From the NCBI GenBank assembly GCA_045804965.1, contig JBJMMD010000037.1, forward strand, positions 17,955-81,954: a stretch of 64,000 nt of DNA. The letters are read 5' to 3'. A program made the position numbers and the translations under genes. This document shows positions 1 to 8,102 of the stretch, piece after piece. This stretch comes from CAVTUU01 sp045804965 (GTDB lineage Bacteria; Chloroflexota; Chloroflexia; Thermomicrobiales; UBA6265). How positions within the stretch are numbered: position 1 is the stretch's first letter; each line of letters starts with the position of its first letter. The notes beneath the pieces are model-generated. The model did no database searches. It worked only from the letters and a program-made list of their open reading frames with translations, and was not told the DNA's origin.

Positions 1-1273
1 CGGCGAGACCTTGCGGAATCGACCGAGAGGGAACGACTTGAACGTGCTTCGTCGTGAGATCCGGAATCTGCTCCGCGGCGAGCACGACATTGGGGTTATT
101 GGGGAGGAGAATCACGTCATTCGTCAGTGCACGCTCAACGGCTTCGAGAAGCTCCTCGATGCTTGGATTCATGGTTTGTCCGCCGCGGACGACTTCGTCC
201 GCGCCGAGCGAGCGCAGCGCTTCGGAGATTCCGTCGCCTGCCGCAACAGCGAGGACTGTTTGCTTACCAAACGCCTGAGTGTTGCGAGACGAAAAAGCCG
301 CTCGTTGAGCGGTGAGCGTCCCTGTTTGGAGTGACATGTTGTCAATTTTGATCTGGTCGAGATCGCCGTATTGGATGGCGTAGTCGAGCAATTGACCGGG
401 ATTCAATGAGTGGAGGTGAACCCTGACGATTGATTCATCGCCGACGATGACTGCCGACTGCCCCATTTCCGCGATCTCCGCGCGCATCGTCTCAAAGGGG
501 ATGGCTTTACCGAAAATTATGAAATTCGTGCAGTATCCGAACGCATCCTCACCGTGGAGATCATCGATCCGATCGAGGAAATTCATCTCGGCGCCAAGGG
601 AGGCGAAGGCAGTCACCTTCGGCAGCGCCTCGCCGCGGGCAAACCGATGAATGCCGTCGAGCATCACGCACAGACCTTGGCCACCGGCGTCGACAACGCC
701 GGCCTGTCGCAACATATCGAGGAGCCTAGGTGTGTTGGCAAGCGCGTCCTTCGCTCCCGTCTCAGCGGCTGTCAGAATTGCGTCGAGCGCCGGCGTGCTC
801 GCAGCCGCGGTCGCGGCCCGCTCCGCGGCGACCCGAATCACGGTCAGCATCGTGCCTTCGACCGGCTCCATCACCGCGCGATAAGCCATGAGTTGTGCGC
901 CGTAGAGGCCACGCGCGATATCAAGCCCATTGATTTCGTCGAGACCGTCGATCTCCTTCGCAAATCCCCGGAGAACTTGCGAGAGGATGACGCCTGAATT
1001 GCCGCGCGCGCCCATCAGTGATCCATGGGCGATCCTCGCGGCGACGACTCCGGCCCCCGTCCGATCTTCGGGCGAGAGTTTGTTGGCTTCGTCGACGCCC
1101 GCACGTAGGGTGAGAGACATATTCGTGCCGGTGTCGCCATCGGGCACGGGAAAAACATTGAGGGCGTTGAGTTGATCCCGGTTCGCGTCAAGCCATTGGC
1201 TGGCGGTGGAGACGGCGTCGAGCAAGTGTTGCCCGTTCCACACGCCGGCTGCTTCAGCGGCTTGGCGGTTCAA
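1..1273 (-). CDS. fakA: DhaL/DAK2-domain fatty acid kinase FakA-like (3' end outside window)
   Basis: Reading the minus strand from a TTG at 1273 gives an open frame of about 424 codons that runs off the left edge. The N-terminus has the DhaL signature LNVFPVPDGDTGTNMSLT, then GARGNSGVILSQ and PVEGTML, which bind Mg-ADP in this family. The middle part (YCTNFIIFG, VHLHSLNPGQ) and the end (LLPNNPNV, VVPSRSIPQG) match the YloV/FakA core. In the family this protein phosphorylates fatty acids presented by FakB/DegV proteins, or acts in a DAK-like role. The TTG start follows GGAG by 8 nt, and an in-frame stop lies just upstream. In Firmicutes the gene sits near rpmB and an Asp23-like gene; here rpmB is divergent and the Asp23 gene is absent. 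The C-terminal ~100 residues are not visible. Confidence 0.9.
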   Translation of the reverse strand, partial: MNRQAAEAAGVWNGQHLLDAVSTASQWLDANRDQLNALNVFPVPDGDTGTNMSLTLRAGVDEANKLSPEDRTGAGVVAARIAHGSLMGARGNSGVILSQVLRGFAKEIDGLDEINGLDIARGLYGAQLMAYRAVMEPVEGTMLTVIRVAAERAATAAASTPALDAILTAAETGAKDALANTPRLLDMLRQAGVVDAGGQGLCVMLDGIHRFARGEALPKVTAFASLGAEMNFLDRIDDLHGEDAFGYCTNFIIFGKAIPFETMRAEIAEMGQSAVIVGDESIVRVHLHSLNPGQLLDYAIQYGDLDQIKIDNMSLQTGTLTAQRAAFSSRNTQAFGKQTVLAVAAGDGISEALRSLGADEVVRGGQTMNPSIEELLEAVERALTNDVILLPNNPNVVLAAEQIPDLTTKHVQVVPSRSIPQGLA

Positions 1274-1557
1274 GCCTGGCTCCGGACCTGAAGTTGCGAC
1301 AGTTGTCGAGGTTATCAGGCGGTGTCACGTCATGGACTCCAGCGAACGAGGTTGACTGGTCTGGATGGACATAAACTGCAAGTAGTGTACCCGTTGCTCA
1401 CGCCAAGTGAGCATGGTAGGATTTGTCGTTGTTGTGGCGCCGTCCACTGGACGAGCGCTCTTTTCTTGCATTCGACATGGTTGAACGCGATCACGTGAAG
1501 TATATTCGCGCTTCCTGACACCAGGGCGAAAGCGGACTGGCAAAAAGGAGACCTTCG

Positions 1558-1746
1558 GTGGCTGGACAGTGTGACGTCTGCGGCAAAACCAAATCGTTTG
1601 GGCACAATGTTAGCTTCTCAAAGCGGCGAACAAATCGCGATTTCCGGGCGAATGTGCACCGGAAGCACATTGTGATCAACGGCGAGATGAAGCGCTTGAA
1701 CATTTGCACACGATGTATGCGCACGCTCAGCAAGACCGCGAAATAG
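1558..1746 (+). CDS. rpmB: 50S ribosomal protein L28
   Basis: This is a 62-residue basic protein with the L28 pattern: CDVCGK near the N-terminus (C5, C8) and CTRCMRTL near the C-terminus, forming a four-cysteine zinc-ribbon version. The internal KRRTNRDFRANVHRK segment is typical of L28. L28 is a component of the large ribosomal subunit. The GTG start is supported by AAGGAG about 8 nt upstream. The gene is monocistronic, divergent from fakA, and followed by a strong intrinsic terminator. A weak promoter-like TATATT lies at 1501-1506. Confidence 0.95.
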   Translation: MAGQCDVCGKTKSFGHNVSFSKRRTNRDFRANVHRKHIVINGEMKRLNICTRCMRTLSKTAK

Positions 1747-1776
1747 GCTCCGCGCGATTGTACTGACATGCTTCAT

Positions 1777-1808
1777 GGGCTGCGCAGATGCGCAGCCCGT
1801 TCTGTTTA
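1777..1808 (+). terminator. rpmB intrinsic terminator
   Basis: A perfect 10-bp inverted repeat (GGGCTGCGCA / TGCGCAGCCC, 1777-1786 and 1789-1798) is followed by the T-rich GTTCTGTTT. It sits between rpmB and the convergent queG stop. Confidence 0.85.
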
Positions 1809-1809
1809 C

Positions 1810-2988
1810 TCAGGGCAACGCTTCCAGCGCGAGCCGAACTTCCCCGATAACGGTTTCATCTAATTCAGTCGCTAGGCTCGACTCGAGCGCATTTCGCGCC
1901 TGGGAACCACCGATATGACCGACCGCCCACGCAGCATGAGCGCGAACAAGCGGTTCGTCATGAGCCGTCATCGCTTTGAGAAGCAGCGGCAAATCGTCAT
2001 CGGTTCCGATGTTTCCAAGGACAACGACCGCATTCCGGGCGAGGCCGCGGCGTTTCGCGCGTGTCACCGGCGTGCCGGCATAGAGCGCGCTGAAACCATC
2101 TTGATCCATCGTCAAGAGGCGCGCAAGCGAGGGATAGGCGTTGTCAATCGTGCGCGGCGAGAACGCGGGATCGGCGTCGACAGTGACCGCTTTGGTGTAG
2201 GGACAAACCTCCTGACAGATATCGCAGCCAAAGACCCAATCGCCCATTTTGGCCCGCAGCTCGCGCGGAATGGATCCGCGCTGTTCGATCGTCTGAAACG
2301 ATAGACAGCGGGGCGTTTCGATGGTGTACGGCGCGGATATCGCGCCGGTTGGGCAGCGATCGAGGCAAATCTGGCAGCGGCCACAGTTCTTCGCAAGCGG
2401 TTCGTCAGGCTGGAGCTCAAGATCGAGCACGAGTTCGCCGAGGAGAACCCACGAGCCGTGTCCAGGCACGATGATGCAGGAGTTTTTACCGTACCAACCG
2501 AGACCCGAACGGGCGGCGACGGCGCGATCGACGATTCTCGCGGTATCGACCAGAAACCTTGCCTCGATAGAGCGTCCAACTTCTCGCTCCATTGCCCGAT
2601 GCAGGCTGCGCATCCGGGTCTTGAGCAGCTTGTGGTAGTCGAGACCCCAGGCATAGCGCGCAATCCGGCCGCGAGGCATGTCGTCCGGCTTGTCCGGATC
2701 GACGGAACGGTAATCGACGCCGACGGAAAGGATCGATCGGGCAGAGGGCATCAGATTACAGGGATCGAGCGAGAAGCGCGCTCGTTCCGGAGTGAACCAG
2801 TCGAGTCCGTTGACACGCCCGGCGGATATGTGGTCGTTCAAAAACGGTTCAAGATCGGCGAAGGGCGAGGCCGTCGTGATCGCCGCGATCGACAAACCGT
2901 GCCTATGCGCCAGCTCACGAACGACCCGAGAGAGCCGCGCCGCATGGGTGCTCTTGGAGATGATGGAGATGGTTGCCGGCGCGTTCAT
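1810..2988 (-). CDS. queG: Epoxyqueuosine reductase
   Basis: The protein has 392 residues, the usual QueG length. It reduces epoxyqueuosine in tRNA to queuosine in the cytoplasm, using a cobalamin and two [4Fe-4S] clusters. Two ferredoxin-like cysteine sets are visible: C202/C205/C208/C212 in CGRCQICLDRCP, and C255/C258/C262 in CDICQEVCP, with C228 between them. The LVDTA segment (D148) matches the family's active-site aspartate. The C-terminal ~70 residues look like HEAT repeats, as in other QueG proteins. The start ATG at 2988 overlaps the stop of the upstream kinase gene by 4 nt (ATGA), so the two are translationally coupled. The frame stays open upstream, but that part is arginine-rich shadow sequence of the kinase gene. 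Confidence 0.93.
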   Translation of the reverse strand: MNAPATISIISKSTHAARLSRVVRELAHRHGLSIAAITTASPFADLEPFLNDHISAGRVNGLDWFTPERARFSLDPCNLMPSARSILSVGVDYRSVDPDKPDDMPRGRIARYAWGLDYHKLLKTRMRSLHRAMEREVGRSIEARFLVDTARIVDRAVAARSGLGWYGKNSCIIVPGHGSWVLLGELVLDLELQPDEPLAKNCGRCQICLDRCPTGAISAPYTIETPRCLSFQTIEQRGSIPRELRAKMGDWVFGCDICQEVCPYTKAVTVDADPAFSPRTIDNAYPSLARLLTMDQDGFSALYAGTPVTRAKRRGLARNAVVVLGNIGTDDDLPLLLKAMTAHDEPLVRAHAAWAVGHIGGSQARNALESSLATELDETVIGEVRLALEALP

Positions 2989-3941
2989 GCTCTGAGTGTA
3001 ATTGGTTCCACCTGCAGGATCGAAGCGACGGCGTCGATCGACGGCAGAGCGGATTGGGCTCCCATCGCCCCGATCGATAAGGCTGCTACGGCGTTCGAGA
3101 AGCGGATCGCGCACGACCACTCCCATCGTAGGGCGGCGGCATAGGCGATCGCGCCTGCAAACGCATCGCCGGCCCCGGTCGTGTCGACGACGTCGACAGC
3201 GAATGCCGGTGCATCCCATCGATCTGAACCCGTCACCGCCACGGCGCCATGGGCGCCTCTGCTGACAATGCATGCCCGCAGATTCGCACCCGCGATCGCG
3301 CCTTGAACGACGTTTAGAGCGGGTTCGAGTGCTGGTTGCCCGCTTAGTTCCAGCAATTCCCGTTCATTACCGACAAGCAGATCATGACGGAGCGCGATTT
3401 CCCAGGCATCTGCTTCACCGCTGTCGGCGAGGTAGGTCATTGTTCCAAGCAGTCGCGCGTTCGGAACCGAGTGCGCGGGCAGATCAACGAGAAAGCGGCG
3501 CAGCGGCATATCATCAACGTCAAGCAGAACAAGATCGTGGCTAAATACGCTAGTGATGTCAATTGCATCGCCCTTGTGAAGACGAGCGCCTTGTTCCCAA
3601 AATATCGTGCGTTCCTGCTCCTCGCGGGAAACGATGACAATTGAATGGTCGGTCGCTACTTCTGGTCTCGTTCCAACCTCGCGGCCGTCAATGCCTTCAC
3701 GCGCCATAATCTCTCGGATTTTGATGCCGTGGTCATCGTCGCCGACCATCGTCACGAGGGATATCGAAGCGCCGAGTCGCGCCAGCGTCACCGCACTGTT
3801 GAGCGTCGTGCCCCCGGGAAAGCCGAACACATCGCGCGTTATCGCGAACGAGCCGAGAGCGGGATAGCGATCGACGACGATATAGTCGTCCCAATCAGCA
3901 ATGCCGATCGCGGCGATCCGAGGGGGCTGGCGAGCGGGCAA
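2985..3941 (-). CDS. PfkB/ribokinase-family sugar or nucleoside kinase
   Basis: This 318-residue protein has both family signatures: an N-terminal Gly-rich segment (FPGGTTLNSAVTLARLGA, residues 41-58) and the C-terminal DTTGAGDAFAGA motif (253-264), in which D259 should be the catalytic base. Members phosphorylate ribose, fructose, adenosine or related substrates with ATP. The substrate cannot be told from sequence. It is the middle gene of a tight minus-strand operon, with 0 nt between it and the upstream cyclase-family gene and a 4-nt overlap with queG. The combination does not point to one known pathway. Confidence 0.88.
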   Translation of the reverse strand: MPARQPPRIAAIGIADWDDYIVVDRYPALGSFAITRDVFGFPGGTTLNSAVTLARLGASISLVTMVGDDDHGIKIREIMAREGIDGREVGTRPEVATDHSIVIVSREEQERTIFWEQGARLHKGDAIDITSVFSHDLVLLDVDDMPLRRFLVDLPAHSVPNARLLGTMTYLADSGEADAWEIALRHDLLVGNERELLELSGQPALEPALNVVQGAIAGANLRACIVSRGAHGAVAVTGSDRWDAPAFAVDVVDTTGAGDAFAGAIAYAAALRWEWSCAIRFSNAVAALSIGAMGAQSALPSIDAVASILQVEPITLRA

Positions 3942-4610
3942 TTAGGACTCGCGGATCAAGACGACGCGGGCAGGCGCGCCATCGCCGGCGGCCAGACGTA
4001 ACGGGAGACAAATGAGCCGGTAGGGGCCTGGTTCGATGCCGGCGAGGTTCAAACCTTCAATCACGAGCACATTGTTGCCGAGAAGCGTGCGGTGGGTTTC
4101 GTTTGCCGCGTCGTCAAAGAGTTCGATAGACAAATAATCGATGCCGACGAGCCGGATGCCATGGTCGACGATCCATCTCGCGGCGGCCGGAGCAACCGCG
4201 ACGTAGTCCTCCTCGAACTTGAGCTTGCCCGGGCGCCAGTGGGCGGAGTTCGATGTGCGGAAGAGCAGACGTTCTATGCCCTCGGGAATCTCCACCGCTT
4301 CGAGGTGCTCAACTTCGATACGTGCCGCATCGTCCGGAATGGCAATAACAAGACACGGCCCGATCCAGCGATCAATCGGAAGATCATTCAGTTTTGCGCC
4401 TTCGTCGATGAAATGCCACGGGGCATCGACATGCGTGCCGACATGGCTCGTGAACTTGAGGCTAGTGACGTTGGTGTCGTCGCCGTTGGCAATCCGGGAA
4501 AGCGGTTGCACTGAGACGTCGTCATCGCCCGGCCAGACGGGCAGATCGGGCGTTAGCGGCAGCGAAATATCAAAGTAGTGCGATCCATGGTGTGCCATTG
4601 CATCATCCAT
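3942..4610 (-). CDS. Cyclase-family metal hydrolase (kynurenine formamidase-like)
   Basis: The 222-residue protein carries the hallmark HVGTHVDAPWHF (H56, H60, D62, H66), the metal-binding motif of the KynB/cyclase superfamily, plus the typical ISLPLTPDLPVWPGD opening and a LVGIDYLSIE segment. Known members hydrolyse N-formylkynurenine, isatin or cyclic amides. No tryptophan-degradation gene is nearby, so the substrate is unknown. It is the first gene of the operon with pfkB and queG. The ATG at 4610 is chosen because the family's first strand begins about 12 residues in; a second ATG lies four codons downstream. Confidence 0.85.
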   Translation of the reverse strand: MDDAMAHHGSHYFDISLPLTPDLPVWPGDDDVSVQPLSRIANGDDTNVTSLKFTSHVGTHVDAPWHFIDEGAKLNDLPIDRWIGPCLVIAIPDDAARIEVEHLEAVEIPEGIERLLFRTSNSAHWRPGKLKFEEDYVAVAPAAARWIVDHGIRLVGIDYLSIELFDDAANETHRTLLGNNVLVIEGLNLAGIEPGPYRLICLPLRLAAGDGAPARVVLIRES

Positions 4611-4700
4611 TTCCCATCGCGCGCAATCAGCGCGCGGCCGCGAGTCGCTATCGTCGCACGACGGGCATGATGGAGCAACGCTTCCCGGGAAAAAGTCAAT

Positions 4701-5087
4701 TTAATCGACGTGGGAAAACGATGTCGTACGGGACGATGGCATTTGCTGAAAGTTTGTCGTCTCAGGAAATGACCCTGGGTGTTCGGGCTTGCCGCTGAGA
4801 TCGTACGAGAAGCGATGTAACGCGTCGATCTTTTTACCGGCTGAATTCAAGAGGTTTCGAATTCGATCTAGGTCTTGACGCATAGATTCGTCATGCTTGA
4901 GATGAAGTGATTCGGCTCGAAGTTCGATAGAGGTGCCGCCGAAGCATTCTACGCTCGCAATCTCGAACTGCTCATCGACGGGCTCAGAATTCGTGGCGAC
5001 GCCTGACCCCGACATGGACGTGATCTGAGTTCTCGCCAAACGTCCGTGACGCTCGACCACACGGGAACGTGACGAATGCACGGTCAA
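4701..5087 (-). CDS. Hypothetical protein of up to 128 aa
   Basis: I do not recognise this frame. From the ATG at 5015 it reads as an 104-residue soluble protein with a protein-like alternation (IASVECFGGTSIELRAESLHL) followed by a probable helix (DLDRIRNLLNSAGKKIDALH) and a polar tail. Upstream in-frame TTG (5087) and GTG (5081) codons would lengthen it. None of these starts has a good ribosome binding site. It is divergent from the XRE regulator gene, a common arrangement for a regulator and its target, but this is only context. It could be a chance open frame. Confidence 0.4.
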   Translation of the reverse strand: MTVHSSRSRVVERHGRLARTQITSMSGSGVATNSEPVDEQFEIASVECFGGTSIELRAESLHLKHDESMRQDLDRIRNLLNSAGKKIDALHRFSYDLSGKPEHPGSFPETTNFQQMPSSRTTSFSHVD

Positions 5088-5158
5088 ATATCGTTACACC
5101 GGCGAGGTTGAGGGCGTAAGATGCATAGAGTCGGAGTGTCAACCGAAAGTCGAGCGGG

Positions 5159-5713
5159 GTGTCCTTGGCGAACGTGACACCAATCCACGGAAGACCAAGA
5201 GCGTCACGAAAGCGCGTCGTCGAGGACGACGTGCCGTTAAATCAACCCTCCGCTGGAGACGGTTCGATCGGGCTCGGGCTATGGATCAAGTCCAATCGGA
5301 AGGTTCAAGAGCTGAGCCAGCGCGACCTCGCCCAGCGCGCGTCAATCTCCCGGTCTTACTTGTGCGATATCGAGCATGGGCGAGGCGCGCAACCAAGCCT
5401 CTTCGTCCTTGAAAAACTTGCCATCGCGCTCGGAGCGACGAGCACCGAGATTCTCCGAGCGGCGGGAATCCTTCGCGACGGTCATGAAGCCGTCGACCAC
5501 AGCCACGAATACCGCCTACTTTCCCTTTATCGCGATCTCAGCGCCGAAGGGCGAGTCGCCGTCGAGCGATTCGCTCGCTTCGTCCACATCGAAGAGCAGC
5601 GATGGATCCAGACAGACCTGCTCGAAGGACAGGAGGGCCAAGCGTCCCGGTCTCTCCAAGAAGGTCCAGGTCTGTTTGACGCTCCTGAGCCGTCTCCGTC
5701 ACGAAAGCCGTAG
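5159..5713 (+). CDS. XRE-family helix-turn-helix transcriptional regulator
   Basis: This 184-residue protein has an HTH_3/XRE domain at about residues 40-95: LGLWIKSNRKVQELSQRDLA, then the recognition helix region SISRSYLCDIEHGR, then PSLFVLEKLAIALG. The N-terminal 35 residues are polar and the C-terminal ~80 residues are charged helices ending in a disordered tail. Such proteins bind operator DNA as dimers. No peptidase or kinase domain is fused to it. The GTG at 5159 has only a weak purine-rich site upstream. No target operator can be named. Confidence 0.85.
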   Translation: MSLANVTPIHGRPRASRKRVVEDDVPLNQPSAGDGSIGLGLWIKSNRKVQELSQRDLAQRASISRSYLCDIEHGRGAQPSLFVLEKLAIALGATSTEILRAAGILRDGHEAVDHSHEYRLLSLYRDLSAEGRVAVERFARFVHIEEQRWIQTDLLEGQEGQASRSLQEGPGLFDAPEPSPSRKP

Positions 5714-5733
5714 TTTGCGCCGAGCAGCGCCGG

Positions 5734-6078
5734 CTACTCCTTGACGTGACTCTGGATTTCTTCTGACACGAGAAAGGTCGCATCTGCGATCTTGGCAACC
5801 GCAGGCAACAGGCGTTCCTGATAATTGGGATCGTTCCATGCGGCGTTGAACGAATCGAGCGAATCCCAATACGCCTCGGTCACGAACCGGAAGGGCGCAC
5901 GGGCCGAAGCTGGCCGGTCGGGACCAATGAGCGGCGTGCCAATAATCCGATAGAAATCGGACTTGATGACCCCGGGTTGGCTAATATTTGCCTGGTGATG
6001 TTCGGTCGTACGCCAACGAACAAATTCTTCCTCATCGGTTTCAGGAGGCAGGTTATAGAGGACGGTAACTTTGATCAT
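5734..6078 (-). CDS. EthD-domain (dimeric alpha-beta barrel) protein
   Basis: From the ATG at 6078 this is a 114-residue protein starting MIKVTVLYNLPPETDEEEF, with HH in RTTEHHQANI and FVTEAYWDSLDSFNAA, the usual layout of EthD-like small ferredoxin-fold proteins. Family members bind or process hydrophobic or quinone-like compounds; many are of unknown role. A longer frame starts upstream, but GGAG about 10 nt before 6078 and the family's normal N-terminus favour the shorter start. It is convergent with the XRE gene, with a 20-nt gap. Confidence 0.75.
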   Translation of the reverse strand: MIKVTVLYNLPPETDEEEFVRWRTTEHHQANISQPGVIKSDFYRIIGTPLIGPDRPASARAPFRFVTEAYWDSLDSFNAAWNDPNYQERLLPAVAKIADATFLVSEEIQSHVKE

Positions 6079-6318
6079 GTCATCTACAGCTCCACAACGT
6101 CCGATAGCCTCATTTTTAGCCGGTTCCACTCAATTGTCGCGTATGCCCCGCACGAGCGCGTTTCACATGTCGAACCTGCTCGGCAAGCACGGGCGCCGCG
6201 AACGCTCCTGCTTCGAACAATCCTTACCGGACGACACTGAGGCAGCGACGGAATCCGCAAGCATACCCGGTCGAGCTCGAACCTAAGACAGCAGTTCCAA
6301 ATCCTAAAGATGAAATTG

Positions 6319-6335
6319 TTAAACTGGTGTTAACA
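6319..6335 (+). promoter_or_regulatory. Pho-box-like direct repeat upstream of the phosphate transport genes
   Basis: In the 302-nt gap 6079-6380, TTAAAC (6319-6324) and TTAACA (6330-6335) form a direct repeat with an 11-bp period, resembling the TTAACA-type PhoP boxes of Gram-positive bacteria. It lies 45 nt before the DUF47-PiT start. The same bases also form an imperfect inverted repeat (GTTAA...TTAAC). I see nothing else in the gap. Confidence 0.4.
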
Positions 6336-6380
6336 CTCTGGGATTGCACGCGTTCGAGGTATTTGGCGGTGGGGGCGACT

Positions 6381-7022
6381 ATGGTGCTTGCGCGTTTCTT
6401 GCCTCGAGATGAAGAGTTTTTCGACAAGTTTGACGAAGCGGCAGTGAACGCGGCAGAAACGTCTGCGCTTCTGCTCGAAATCGTCGAGCAAGAGGATGAG
6501 CGAGAACGACGGGTTCGCCGGCTTCGCGATCTCGAACATCAAGGCGACGACATTACCCACCGTATCTACAGCGCCCTGAATCGCACGTTCGTCACGCCGC
6601 TCGATCGCGACGATATCCAATCGCTGGCAGCGAATATCGACGATGTCGTCGATGCGCTCGAAGAAGCTGGCAAGCGCTTGTGGCTTTATCGACTGGGGCA
6701 GACGACCGACGCGGCGAGATTGCTCGCCAGAATCGCGAGTGAACAATGTGCCCTCATCGCAAAAGTGGTCCCACTGCTCGAAACAGTGTCGAAACAAGAA
6801 GCTGATATGCGCGTGGCCGTTCTCGAGATCCATCGGTTGGAGAACGAAGCCGACGATGCGCTCAACAGTGCGCTCGCGACCCTCTACGACGGAATCACCG
6901 AGGTTCCGCAGTTGATCACCGCGCTCAGATGGCAAGAGATTTATCAACTCCTCGAAGACGCGACCGACCGCGTGGAGCATGTCGCGAATTCGCTTGAGGG
7001 GATCCTGCTGAAGCATGCCTGA
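6381..7022 (+). CDS. DUF47/PhoU-like phosphate transport accessory protein
   Basis: This is a 213-residue all-helical protein of the DUF47 (PhoU-like) family. Repeated acidic helical segments such as LRDLEHQGDDITHRIYSALN and EIHRLENEADDALNS contain the E-x-x-x-D-type metal-contacting pattern of PhoU folds. DUF47 proteins are nearly always encoded beside a PiT transporter and are thought to regulate it. Here the stop overlaps the pit start by 8 nt. The ATG at 6381 (MVLARFLPRDEEFF) is the normal family start; an upstream in-frame extension from 6327 covers promoter-like DNA. Confidence 0.9.
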   Translation: MVLARFLPRDEEFFDKFDEAAVNAAETSALLLEIVEQEDERERRVRRLRDLEHQGDDITHRIYSALNRTFVTPLDRDDIQSLAANIDDVVDALEEAGKRLWLYRLGQTTDAARLLARIASEQCALIAKVVPLLETVSKQEADMRVAVLEIHRLENEADDALNSALATLYDGITEVPQLITALRWQEIYQLLEDATDRVEHVANSLEGILLKHA

Positions 7023-8025
7023 TACGGCGTTGCTCACGCTCATTCTGATCGTCGTCCTTGGCTTAGTCTTCGATTTCATCAACGGATTCCACGACACTGC
7101 AAACTCCATCGCGACCTCTATTGCGACCCGCGCGCTCTCACCCGTGCAAGCGGTTTCAATGGCGGCGGTGCTCAATGTGGTTGGCGCACTGACCGGAACG
7201 GCGGTCGCGGCGACGGTCGGCAAGGGAATCATCTCGCCGGAGCTGGCGACACAAAAACTCGTCGTGGCGGCGCTCTTGTCGGCGATCGTGTGGGATCTCG
7301 TCACCTGGTGGCAGGGCATCCCATCAAGCTCGAGCCATGCGCTGGTCTTCTCAATTGTTGGCGCAGGAGTTGCCGAGGCAGGGGCCGACGCGATTGAGAC
7401 CGCGGGTGTCACGAAAGTCCTCAAAGGCATGGTCTTTTCGCCATTGCTCGGATTTATCGGCGCATTCTGTCTGCTGATGATCTTGCTCTGGATTTTTGCC
7501 CGGAAACGGCCCTCGTTCGTCAACCACCTCTTTCGCCGCGGCCAGATCTTTTCTGCCGCCTATATGGCCTACAGCCATGGCGGAAATGATGCCCAAAAGA
7601 CGATGGGGATCATCACGCTGGCGCTGGCGACCTATCACGGTTGGAGCGGCAGCGAGTTTGAGGTTCCACTGTGGGTGATTCTTTCCGCTGCGGTCTCAAT
7701 GGGTCTCGGCACGGCGATCGGCGGCTGGCGCATCATCCGCACGATGGGATTCAAGGTCGTCGATCTGCGGCCAATCGATGGTTTCGCGGCCGAGACTGCG
7801 GCCGCGACCGTGATCGAAGTCGCCAGCCGGCTTGGAATTCCCGTTTCGACCACGCATGTCATTTCCTCCGCGATCATGGGCGTAGGGGCGACCCGACGCG
7901 CTTCAGCCGTGCGTTGGGGCGTTGCCGGCCGCATTGTTACCGCCTGGGTCGTCACGATTCCAGCGTGCGTGATTCTGGGGTGGTGCATTTTTCAGGTGCT
8001 TGATGTGCTTGTGAATCTGTTTTAA
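7015..8025 (+). CDS. pit: PiT-family inorganic phosphate transporter
   Basis: This 336-residue membrane protein has the two PiT signature repeats: DFINGFHDTANSIATSIATR near the N-terminus and SHGGNDAQKTMGII in the second half, with 9-10 hydrophobic segments. PiT carriers move metal-phosphate or phosphate with H+ or Na+ into the cell. The gene overlaps the DUF47 gene by 8 nt, so the two form a coupled unit. The Pho-box-like repeat upstream suggests induction by phosphate limitation. Confidence 0.94.
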   Translation: MPDTALLTLILIVVLGLVFDFINGFHDTANSIATSIATRALSPVQAVSMAAVLNVVGALTGTAVAATVGKGIISPELATQKLVVAALLSAIVWDLVTWWQGIPSSSSHALVFSIVGAGVAEAGADAIETAGVTKVLKGMVFSPLLGFIGAFCLLMILLWIFARKRPSFVNHLFRRGQIFSAAYMAYSHGGNDAQKTMGIITLALATYHGWSGSEFEVPLWVILSAAVSMGLGTAIGGWRIIRTMGFKVVDLRPIDGFAAETAAATVIEVASRLGIPVSTTHVISSAIMGVGATRRASAVRWGVAGRIVTAWVVTIPACVILGWCIFQVLDVLVNLF

Positions 8026-8102
8026 GGGCGAGTTCGATTTCAATTCGTTGACCACGTGCAATCGCATCCGTATGCTCTCGCAGCGACAAATCGATCGCCG
8101 TC

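Noticed and set aside
554..997. Plus-strand open frames over 1-1273
   Set aside because: They are arginine-rich shadows of the minus-strand fakA gene, which has all its family motifs.
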